Positions 39,589 to 52,400 of a DNA stretch of 64,000 nucleotides are shown in pieces (the stretch's first letter is position 1; each line of letters opens with the position of its first letter). The translations under genes were made by a program, and so were the position numbers. The notes below the pieces were generated by a model. It saw only the letters and a list, made by a program, of their open reading frames with translations. It was not told where the DNA came from and made no database searches. This stretch comes from Chrysomallon squamiferum (taxonomy: Eukaryota; Mollusca; Gastropoda; Neomphalida; Peltospiridae): the NCBI GenBank assembly GCA_012295275.1, contig CM022665.1, positions 13,472,476-13,536,475 on the forward strand, given 5' to 3'.

Positions 39589-42500
39589 CTATGTGTGTGT
39601 GTGTGTATTATTTATTCACACTTTATTGAATTATTTACTCAAGTTTTTTAAAATTATATTTACTTAATCATTATTGTATACATCCAAAATATTATAGAAA
39701 GCATGTTAATCTTTATGAAGCAAGTAGTCACAAGAAATTTCATTACTGTTAGAAAACTAATCTTTATCTGATAACTGATAATTTAAACAGGATGAGTGAC
39801 AGTGAAAAATATTATTGTTGTTTTTATTTATTTATTTAATTGTTTTTTTTAATTACAAGATGGAAAACAGTGTCATCAAATTATGGTACAAAAGAGAAGA
39901 TGATAATACACTTTTATTTAGTATAAAATACATAAAAAAGACTAATAAGTGTGTAAGCATTTTATTTAAAAAACCCAACATTAACTGATATTTCATGGGA
40001 ATTATATGATATAAACAAACTATAGTAGTCAAAACAGTAAACATTATGGTTTAAAAATAATATCTGTATATTAAATGAATTATTAAAATCTCTTTTGTAA
40101 TTTTAATTCAGAGAAAGGAAAGGATGGTAAGGAGGAAAAGAAAGAAAAGAAGGATAAAGAAAAAGGTGAAAAAGACAAAGACAAAGATAAGCACAGTAAG
40201 TAAATATACTTTAAAAAAAAATCATATTCATTATGCATGTTATAATTTACTATTTTTATACATTAATGTATATTATTATGTTAATATTGTGTTTTGGAAT
40301 AATATTCTGTTAAAAACCCCATCTATTTTCTTTATTATTGTTATTACTACAACTGCTACTATGACTATTTCTGTAACTTTTACTACTGTTACTACTACTA
40401 CCACCACCACTATTACTGCCATCGCTACTACTATTATTACTGCTACAACAATCATTACCACTATTACCACTACTAATATGAACAAACACACTGTTACTGC
40501 TACTACTCCTGTACTGTTATTATAATTGCTACTACTACTATTATTTTTGCACAGAAGATAAGTCAGTTGCTGAAGAAATGGTCATCCCAGAAAATCCTGA
40601 AGTTGTTGTCTTTGCCACTTACCATTCTACTCCAAAATATCCTGTCTCAGTGTCTGTGCTTGGAGAACATGTAAGATATTTTTAATGACACAACAATTTT
40701 ATAACCATACAAAAATTAGACACATCTGAACAGTATTATCAATGTATCATCCCTCCCACATAGGGTGTATAAAGTAATTTTAGAAAATTGTTGTTGTTTT
40801 CTTTTTATGAAAATTTAAACTGAATTAAAAGTATTAATTTTAATGGATTATTTAAATTTAAATTTTATTGTTTTTAATTGATTGTTTGCTATACAAGTTG
40901 AACATTATATCTAATAAGCATATTTGTGTTTGTTTACTAATCAGAACTATTTAGACTTTAAAAAAAAAAAATACAGGTGATTAAGAAAATAACAGGAATT
41001 TATGTTATTTCCCTCTGTCATTTGCATTAATGATGGATGATTTTGTTTTATGCAGGCTAATACCAGTGAGCATCTTCGACAGATAGGTCTCTCCCACCTA
41101 TTCCCACATCCAGTGTGGATCACCCAAACCAGAGACATCCCTCTTGAGCCCCCTCCTCCCCCTGAAGTCATTCCAGCATGGAAACTTATCCGTCCTAGAA
41201 TAAAAAAACAACCACCATCTGATGAACCCAGAGGTTTGATACATTTTTCTATTAAATCTCCATTATTAGTTTGTTTTATGTATTATTAATTTCATTATTT
41301 TCCGTAGTATTATCATTACTGGTATTATTGTTACTCTCACTATATTATTATTATTACTTGTATTACTGTTGTTATCATTATATTATCATCACTGTCATCA
41401 TCATTATTACATTTATTTTATTATTACTAGTATTATATTGTTGTTATTGTTTATTATTATTATTATTATTATTATTTATTATTATTATTATTATTTCTAT
41501 TATAGTGTACAGAATTGTATAATAATTTTCATTTCATTTTCTTCAGTTCCCCCAGAACCACCAAAGCCTATTCAGTGTCTTGAGATAACATCTCCATTTG
41601 TCAACTACAAAGTGAGCCCCATACCAATACCAAGTGAAACGTATGTACATATAAATCTATTTCTGTTTTCTTGCTTTTAAACTCCTCAATAGTTTTACTT
41701 AAACTAGTCATCTGTAGTAAGATCACATAATAAAATGAACTGTTATGTTTTGCAGTTTCAGTTTTTTATATTTTTTTATTATTAAATACTGAATTTTCTA
41801 GCAACAGAAACATATATTTATGTTTAATTTTATTTCATTTTTATTGAAAATTATTTGTACTTCTTTCTTTGTTTTTAGTTTAATTTTATTGTTTTTATTC
41901 AGAATGTTCAAAACTTTGTTATTTAAAATTTTATTTATTTCTGATGTATTATGAATATAATATGATGATTTTATTTACTATTACTATATAAATTACTTAT
42001 TTACTTCCATACTAACAGACTTACTTATTTATTCACTTACTTTATTTATAAATTATTTATTTATTTACAGACATAGATCAAGTTTTAGTTTAGAGCGTGG
42101 ATCAACAAGATCAAGACCAACCACTGCCACATCTGTGTCAGCCATTGTAGAGAAAGATGAATCTGGTCCTGAAGATGATGAGATGTTATTCCCACCCATC
42201 CCCGACGATTTAGGAAAACATGAGGTAAAACAATATTGTATGAACCCATAACTACAGTGTGGGGACAATATGAAACAAATAATATAAAAATTAATGTTAT
42301 GAATGTTACATAGATATGATTGTGTGTAACATCATTGATTAAGCATGTAAAGCATATGTACAATAAGACGTTAGAATCTGTAGAAACCCAGCTAAGTAAA
42401 TGGTTAAATCCATTCATTACATCTGAGAAAGAAAAGAGTTTTTGAATAATCTTATCAATTGCCAGTGATGGATCTTTTAAATGGATCATTTGGACAAAAT

Positions 42501-44579
42501 TTCACTATATAACCCTGGCTTATGATGAACATAATTTGAATTTTATTGCTTTATTATATTAAGTTTATGCATCTCTTTCTTGAATAATGTTTTTGTATAG
42601 GTTTTGTAAGTATGGACTTTTGTTTTGCTGTTTCACAGTTGTTATCTGAAGTTGCTATAGAGAATACTCCAGCCTCATCTAAGACTCATCCAAGTTCTGC
42701 AGGAAAGAAGAAACAACTAGGGAAAAAAGATGCCAAAGAATTACCTGATGTGAGACACACATTTTAATCTCAATTATGTAGAGAGAGGTTTTTTATTTTG
42801 TTGTATGCATGTGTGTTCCTGTACCTTCTTACCAAAAATACATTTAAATAACTATTGTGAAAATAAAAAGAATAAATAAGTTTTTGTAGATGGTTAGGAT
42901 TTTCAGAGTTCTCCGTGAAGATTTAATAAAATATGTTGGTACAATATTAATCATTATGAGTGCCATACAAAACTTCTGTAAAATAAATATATAAATATCT
43001 TTATACATCTGACTGTAATATCATTAACATAATGGAATTATTGTTTTTATCTAAAAAATTATTTCATAAAAAGAATAAAAATATTTTTGTTTTCATTATT
43101 TTAATAAAACAACTTTGAGATTTGATTTGATTTTTTAAAACAATCACTGAAATTATTTTACATTATTCAAAAATTATTTTAAAAATATGCATATACAAGT
43201 CCTGAAACTTATGTTGCTGTAATACACTTAAAAATTACATTATAATAGGTACTGTATTAAAATTTCTTTTATATTAAAATATAGATTATAAAATTAGAAA
43301 TATTTATCTTTCTACCTGTTTAAAAAATTATTCTATCATTGTGTATGTGTGTGTGTTTGTGTGTATATATATATATTTTATTTTTATTACCAGTCACCAA
43401 AAGCTGAAAGACGATCATCCAAATCTCCAGGAAAGGATAAGAATAAAAATCACAAATCTGACTCAGTGGGATCAAAAGAAGAAGATAAGAAAGAAAAAGA
43501 AAAACCAAAAGAAAAATGTATTTATAATTTTTATAATGTTTTATAATATTTAAAATGTATTGTAATGCTAAATAATTATGATTGTGTGGTCCATTAAAAT
43601 AAAGTATAATATGGTGTTTAATTGCTAGAGACTTCCTTTTTTAAATTTATTTATATTTTTTTATTCTTTTTTTTCTTTTTTTGTGATGTTTCTTACAGAG
43701 TAATGTTGGCAAACAAACCAACAACATCTCACCATCATGGGAATTTTGCCAGTTATTTACTCATTCTTTTTTGTTTACCTTCATCTTGCAGTAAATTGCA
43801 AGAAAAATATAGAATAGGCTAAATGAATTACTACAGAATTATTGTGTTATTGTTATCTTTTATTATAGCCTGGCACATCTACAATCATATAAGACACTTA
43901 GAAATGATTACAATTTTTTTTTTAGCACAACTACATTAAAATGGAAATATAATTATCATTTTACTCTTCAAACTGTATTTATTAATGGGCTTTCAAAAAT
44001 AAATTGCCTTGTACACAATTTTAACAATTAAAATACTTAAATTTATGTAAAAATTTATGATTAACTATTATTTTTGTTTCTTTTTTAATGACATTTATCA
44101 TATTGTTTTTCTTTTGTAAATATTCAGCGGATAAAAAAGAAAGTTTTGTGAAATCTGCACATACAGACCATGCAACATCAGATACTCATGAAAGTATTAT
44201 TCTACATGACAACGCTGAAGAAGCTGATGAACACAAACCTGAGGCAGAGGTGGCCTGTGTTGAGGATACTGAAAGTCAAAAACCTAAAAAGATTTGGGTG
44301 GATTTTGACCATTTCACAATATGTTTTAAGTAAGTGAAACCTTTATTCTGATTTGTATTATAATGTTCTCATATATTATTGCTGGAAATAATAATAAAAT
44401 ATATTAGTAGTTATCACAACTACTATGTCAACAACAATAATATTCATAGTGGTATTCATAATTATAATTAAGTAAACAAATAATAGACATATTATTAAGA
44501 ATAATGTTAGAAAAACATGAATGATAAATACACTGGTGTGCATGGTGGGAGAACTGGTGGGTAGGTGTGTCAGTGTTGT

Positions 44580-44638
<59 letters not shown>

Positions 44639-44935
44639 TTTCTGTCTGTATGGATGGGTGTATGAAAAGGTATTTTTATATGTAATACATAGTTTATGAT
44701 TATTATTATTATTATTAATATTTTTTAAAAAACAGGACTATCTTCATTTTCCATAAGCCAAACACATACTTGTGTAATCAGAAATATTCAGATCTCAGAG
44801 TAAGTAGCATTTTTGTATTTGTTGTTAGTTACTATTTTAATTCTGTTTCCTTGGATTTGTTCTGACATACTATCTTTATATTAATAGTAGAAATATATGC
44901 ACTTATTTTGTTTGATTCATTTTATTCATTCACAA

Positions 44936-44973
<38 letters not shown>

Positions 44974-47763
44974 AAAATGAGGAGGGAAGGGAGAAAATGT
45001 TTTGATTCAGAGTAGAATCAATTACTTTTTATATCTATATATATATATACAAATGTAAAAGGTTCATGTAGTGGGTTTATTATTATTATTTTTTTATTTT
45101 TTTTATTTCATTAATAACCTAAACTATTCTTAGCCAGTTTATGGATAAAAATACTCTTGGTTCCCACAGGTTTTCAGGGCTCCTCCTTGTTAATGAAAAA
45201 TCTCATGCTGTATGTCAAAAGTACCTGTTTAAATGGCACTAAATATTTGTTGATTGTACTGGAACTCGTAGACTTAGGTTTACCTTTTGGATTATTCAGT
45301 CAAGTTTATGGAGGGAGTAAGAACTTATTTAGACAGTTATTTTGTTTATTAGTAAAGTTAGAATAGAAATTAATTTTTTTGTTTGTTTCTGTTTCTATAA
45401 AACAGGAAAATGCATCAAGCCCTCAGGTTTGTTTATCTGTATATTCTGTAGATGCATAAAACATCACAAAGTTGCTATATAATATGAGTTTTCACCAATT
45501 TTTTTTTTTTTTTTTCTTTTTTTTTTCTGTGTGTGTGTTGTTTTGAAAAGTAGAAATGCACAATAATCAAGTTTACATTTTTCAGTCACCAAGTGAGTAT
45601 GCTGAATAAAATATTTAGTGAACAGCCTGGTTTTGAGTGTCATAACATCTTTAACATTATGGAACTATTGTTTTATTTTAAAATTAAAATTGTAAACAAT
45701 AAAAAAATAATAAAAACTTATTTTTAATAAAACAACTTTGATATTTGATTTCTTTTCTTTTTTTAAACAGTCTTTTGGTTTGTTTTGGGGTTTTTTGCTG
45801 TCTTTGCAGAACTTTTTCTTAAAATTCAGTTGATTTCATTTTGTTCATTTTTATCATGAAATAATTGCTTAAATTACTATTAATTTTTTATTAATGTTTT
45901 CAAAAAAGAAAAAATATTTAAATTGCTAATTATAATTTTCCAGACATTTGAAGTTTTTTTGCAGGAAATTATATAAAATATTTAAGTAATGGTGGATAAA
46001 ATGATGCAATATGATAAAGTAAATTTTGCTTTTGATGTAGAACATTTTGAATCCAAATACTGACTGTTCATTTTACAGAGAATAGAAATAAAAGCTAGAA
46101 AGTAGTTAACATTCATGAACTTTGTTTTATATTTATGATTGGTTTTAGAAATTATGATTATCTTTTTCTTTGAGACATATTAAAACATTTCAGTTACAAA
46201 CTAAAAAAAACAAAAAACATTCATGCATACATATATTTACACACATTCACATTATCTGTAGGTTGACAGTGAATGAATGATTTCATATAATATATTAAAC
46301 TCTATTTTGCACAAATAATTTTTTCTTTTAATTAATTTCTAAAAAATGTATAATCTTTTTCATTTATACATTTAGGCCCTGACTCTTGTAAAATTAATTA
46401 TTTCCATACCCTTCTGTTACTGCACATTACTGACATCAATTATAGCTTCAGTACAGAATTTAACATATCATTATTGTTAAAACTTTATTTAAACTCCTGT
46501 TAATATTTTTCAGTTTTATTATTACATAAATCACTGATTATCACTTATTATTATTTTTTTTTTCATTTTTATGACTTATGAATTTTTTTTTTTTATATTA
46601 TGCAAATAATTATAGTACATATTTTGTTTGATAAAGACCTTCAAGAATATCTAATTTTAAGCAAGTTTTAAATTCTACATTATTTGCTAAATTCTTTTAT
46701 AACTTGGGGCAGGTTTATTTTATTGATATCAACATTCCTATTAAGCAGCTGTTAAGAATATAATTAAAGTCAATAATTTTGAATTTTTTCAAATTTTATT
46801 TCTTTATTTTTTCAACATTGTAATAAAAACCTGGGTGGTATTATAATTACCAATAAATAAATAAAAATAAATTAATTAATTAATGTTCAAATACTTGAGA
46901 AACAGTGCATCTAAATAACGAAAATGTTTCATGTCCTTAGGATATTAAATACTTTATTTTAAGTTTATATTAATTTTATTTTTAGTAATTTATTAATTTT
47001 TTTTTAATAACTAAATGCATTTATTTGATTTTAAATACTGTATCATTTGTATTTGCTATTACATTTTTTATTATTTATTTAATTTTGATTTATGAGTTAT
47101 CTTAAATTTTGTCTTTGTTTAAGTTTGTTAAAATGAATAATACAGTACATGTGAAACCTAACAGATGCTTCTAAACTGAGTGATTGATTTTAACATGTAA
47201 ATTTTCTGTGCATGTTTGTGTTGCTGTTTTTCTAAACACTGAAAAACAATAAAATAAAACATTATTAATGTTTTGGTATGCAGTGAGTTTACTGCATTCA
47301 GTTCCACACTGCACAGGAATGGTATACAACATGTTCATTTATTTAAAAAAAAAATTCTTCTTATTTTATTTGTTCTATATTCACATATGTACTTTTCAGA
47401 ATGTTGTACCAGCAGGGGGCCCATCTACAGGTAAAGGTGATAAAAAAACAGGAGCAGCTGCTTCTGGGGTAAATTCAACAGCCTTGAAGATTCCCCATAC
47501 TCCCTCATTCCCCCAATTTACTTCCAATATATCTGGTGTGAGTACTGTGCATGTATATGATACTGCAGGCATAATCCAGACAAAGTGTTGTAAAACTCTG
47601 CCCTTTTAAATAACATGTTTTTAATAAATATCTCACCAGTAGTGGGTTAGTGATATATTGAAACATTTCGAGTTAAAATAAGTTATTAAGCCTAAATATT
47701 AAAATATAATAATTAACTTAAAATAAAAAAAATAAGAACAGTTCCTAAATTTAAAAATATATA

Positions 47764-47797
<34 letters not shown>

Positions 47798-49369
47798 AAG
47801 AAAGAAAAATTTAAAAATTAATCATTTATTTGCATATTTATAAAACAATTTGCTTCAAAAATTCAAATTATATTGAAACAACCATAATGATTATAGTCTT
47901 AACTGGAAAAGTTTTAAATAAAATTTAAAATAAAGCTTTTGGCAGTTAAAGATATTTGGTTGAATTGTCATAAAACAATATATTTAAGCTATTTTGTCAG
48001 AAACTATCTATATAATTTTTATCGAAATGTCTTTATATTATTTTATAGATTAGCTATAAAAAGAAATAATAATTAATTAATGAATAATATTGAAAAATAC
48101 ATAATTAACAAATATTGCTAAGTGAACAATACTTGAAACAGATTAATTGCACTGAAAATTAGTAAAATGCTAAAAAGAAATGGCAGAGTTTCATTTAACA
48201 TTTTTGTCCTAGACAATTTCCCCCATAATTCAAAACTGGTACATTTGATTTTTTCTTTGTTCCTTTATTGAATTTTTTTTTTCTACTTTTTTCTTTGCTT
48301 TTAATTAACATACTTAGAAATTGCTTTTGTTTCTTCTGCTTTTTAATTTTTATAAAAATTAAAAAATAAAAATAAAATAATAAAAAAAGTTTAAATTATT
48401 TTTAAAAAGTTATCTAACAAATATTGTTTCTACACTTTATAGTTAGTTTTTAAATGTTTACCAAGATTGCACCAAAATATTTTTTGAATCCAATGTACCT
48501 CTTAGAGATTGGTAACTTAATAAAAAAATGTATTCAACTTAGCCTGCAGTAGATTATTTATGTATTCACTCAGCTTTAAAAAAAAGAAGTAAAAACTAGA
48601 TTATATGTTGTGCACAGTTTTTAATTCAGTCCTGTTTATACATAATTCTGCACAGTTTTCAAATTTATAAATGTGTTACACATTTAAAAATGGTTGTGGT
48701 TTAACTGCCAAATAAGACTAGTTGTGTAGACAGGAAGCATTTTAAAATACAAATTAATAAGTATTTAATTCTGTAAAAAAAAAAAAAAAAATCACATATA
48801 ACAGTAAATAGTTTTTTTATGTCAAATGATCCTATTTAAATGAATATATATATATATAAAAGTAATAAAATATAATAATAAAAATAAATAATGATAAAAA
48901 AAAACAACAACACAATTTTATTTTTTAAAAGCTCCCATTTTAAAGTTAAATTTATTTACATGATTATTATAAAAAGTTTATAAATTAAAAAAGAAGGGAG
49001 AGAAAAGGTTAAACATATTGATAAATAATTTGTGCAGAACAGTTTATAAACAGTGAAGATTTCAAAATTGTGATCAACTTATAATTATAATCTTTTTACA
49101 CTCCCATATTACTTTTTTTAGTTAGCATGAGCTGTATCATATAATGCTACTTCCATATTGCATGAGTCAAGCAAATATTAATTTATGAGGTTGCCATTAA
49201 AAATATGAATATGTTTGAAAGAAGTAAAAGTTTAAGGTAATAATAATCTTGGGTTTTGTCAAGGGAGTTTGATGGGGATTTTTCATGTTTCAAAGTTTTG
49301 GTATTGTTAAAATATTTTTGTTTTTATTTGAGGTTACTTTTATTTTACTTTGTTTATTTATTTATCTAT

Positions 49370-49412
<43 letters not shown>

Positions 49413-52400
49413 TTATAAATTATTATCTTATTTCATTATTATTATTTAATCTTTATTGCATTTTTATCTTTTCAGCTGTTTAAAATTTACATTTATCAAT
49501 ATTTATGAAGTTATGAAAAAAAGAAGCCATTTTGACTATAAAATAGAATACTTAGGAAAGTAAAAACTAAAAGTTGATGGGAATAAATAAATCATCTGAA
49601 AAGTTATTATTTCAAAGTGGATTCATTTATTCTTCATATGAAAATAGTTTTTTTATTATTAAAAGGAAATCATAATAAGAATGATTAAGATAATCCTTTA
49701 ATCCAGTATAATATAGGATAATCCAGTAGTTATGTATCTTATCTATATTCAACTTGTTCTCGCACTTCAGTGTCATCAGATTAATATTAATGGCTTCTCT
49801 TATTTGAGTTCTGTTATTTGTTTAATGTTTTGGGGTTTTTAGATTTGTTTTTGTAAATTATAACAGTTGTGAAACTTTAAAAATAATAATTTATAAAACC
49901 TACAAATATTTTTGTTGATTATTCTTTTTTTATTATACTTATTTTTATTTTATTTTTTTTCTGCCTGCAATTAAAACTGATAAAAAAAAAAAAAAAAAAA
50001 ATTAGAAAGCATTTAAAGAAAAACTGCATGGCAAATTGTATATTAAGACTTAAAACTTTGATTATTAATAAATTAATGAATTTTACACAATATTAAGTGA
50101 CCTTATAGAGCATGCATTTGCTTTCATCTCTGGCAAACCTAAAGTATTTATTACCTTTCTCTATTCCTGTTTCCTTCATCTGTACAGTGACGATATAGCC
50201 TTTCATGTATTTGTTTAAATCTGTAACAGGGAGTAGTGCTAGCTGTTGGTTTCTTGTACCTATATCTGTTTATTACTAACCTCTGTGTCTTGCTATAAAT
50301 ATAGTGAAGATACAACAGTTCATTATTGTTTATGATTGTTTTATAAGTATCACCAATTTTTCCACTGTATCATTTAAGATAAAAATCTTGTGGCAGTGTA
50401 ACTTAAATATTTCTGATTATACATGAGGATGCAGTGGTGTGCAGGGGTGGAGCTGCTGTGGCCCCGGCCATCCAAATGGGGGGGGTGCATCCAGCCAGAG
50501 AAAAGAACTTAATAAATCTGGATGATTTATATTTAAATCGAGTAATGTCTTTGTTATGTTTCATCAGTGTTTACATATTCAAAATATCTTCCTTTCAAAT
50601 AATATTTTCAGTTTTAGGCCTTATACTTGAGTCTTTGGGGCATACAATAAAGGAGTTGGCCCCGGGCATCACCAGATCCCTGCACACCACTGTGAGGATG
50701 ACCAGAATCACTCAAAAAACATCAAATTTTAAAACTGCTAAAAGATACTGACCATTAATTACTTTCAACATTTTTCAAAATATGTTACTAAATGCTGTCT
50801 TTATTTTATATTTACCCATGACATATACTCGAACCATTTATTTGAAAAACAAAAAAATTGTTCATGCTTTTAGATTATTTTTCTTTATTTTACTTTATAT
50901 TATTTTATATTTCTGATGATTTTCAGTTTTATTTAAACATTTTCATAAATGTTTCTTTTTCTTTTTTCTTTTTTATTATTTATATATATATATATATATA
51001 TTTTAAAATGTATAACTATTTACACTTATGTGGTAAAATTATCATAGTTTAGAAAATTTGTATTTCCAATTATGAATGAGATTCAAGCAACATATTAAAG
51101 GTTTTTATGTGCAGTATAGTAAGTGAGCAAGGCAGTGTTCACATAATGATCATTATATAGTGATGTTGAAACCCATAAAATACCTCCAGAGTAAATAATA
51201 AACAATTTAAAAGAAACAAAAACAAATACACAAAATTATCATTTCTGAAATAACATGGAATATTCCAGCAGTTTTCAGTTCATTAAATACCCACCATGAT
51301 TAATACAAATTTAAGTTTTGTCATATATAATATTACATGTCGAAAGAGGTATTATTACTTTAACTCATAACTGACTAATAATTAATGTGTTTTTATTTTT
51401 ATTATTTTCAGCAGCCAACTATGGATGAGCGACAACCACATTATTTGTGTATCCTTTATCTCCAAGTGCTTCAAGTTTTTATACATAATTATTTTATTTC
51501 TTAAGTTAAATATATAATAACTTACAGTCTTAAATAGATTTTAAAAGTTAAAAAAATGTATCTACATGTTCATGACCAATAAATGAAAGAAAATGTTTCA
51601 GATGTTATGATTGACATATCGAAGGCTTTGGTTTGAACTTTCATGTCTACTCAAAGGGTCCTATAAAAGATATCTTGCTGTGATTTGAAAAAGAAGTCTT
51701 TTATTTGGCAACACATGTTTTCCTTTTTCATTATTTATATGGTCCTTAACCATATGAATAACAATATGTAACTGTTGACTTAAACATGTTGAATACATCT
51801 TTAAAATATTTCTCCTTTCTTTCCATATTGTTACTATTTATTCTTATGTTATAGCTATTGTGATGTTTTAAAATATAAATTTTTGTATCCAATCCAAATT
51901 TATATATCCTTGACCAATGTCAAGTTGTTGACAGTCTGAAACCAACAGAAATTGTCATTTCATTTTCCTCTCTGCCTCGTTGGTTTGAGCCACCTGTTGT
52001 CTCAGATGACAAGAAGTCTCATGGGAATTTGAAAAAAGACAAGGATATTGAGAAAGAGGCAACAGGACTCACTTGTAGCAGCCTGATGGAAGGTGAGTTA
52101 AACTGACAGAATGATACAGTTTAAAAAATAATAATAATATAATGTGGTCTCGGTTTCATGAGACATTTTTAGAAGTGAAAATTGTTAGAGAATGACTGAA
52201 GCCCAATTGGTGAGTTAGACTGATACATTGGCCTCATGATGAAAAGTCCATTGGTGAATTTAACTGATACATTTTGAAAAATAATAATAATAAAATAATT
52301 TGTTCACTATTTTGTATGCATGAAAATATTTTTAGAAGTGATAACTGTTAGAGAATGACTGAAGTTCTATTGACTAATTACTGTTTTCATTCTTAAGTTA

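Larger units (their letters stand above)
47538..51411 (+). other. Intron 21 of androglobin
   Basis: 3.9 kb of AT-rich sequence with poly-A (47767), TTTA run (49350) and the hAT-type element (50432). No exon with family similarity seen. Confidence 0.75.

Noticed and set aside
40276-40491. Val/Ile-rich minus frame and Thr-rich plus frame
   Set aside because: Both read through an ACT/ATT trinucleotide tract in intron 11.
41271-41522. Leu/Tyr-rich frames in intron 14
   Set aside because: Product of ATT/TTA repeats between real exons 13 and 14.
45157-45366. 69-codon frame [15 protein letters not shown]
   Set aside because: Ends at a stop without a donor and has no similarity to androglobin; the flanking exons already join.
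50434-50751. 105-codon frame starting in the hAT-type element
   Set aside because: Crosses the transposon boundary and lacks any transposase feature.
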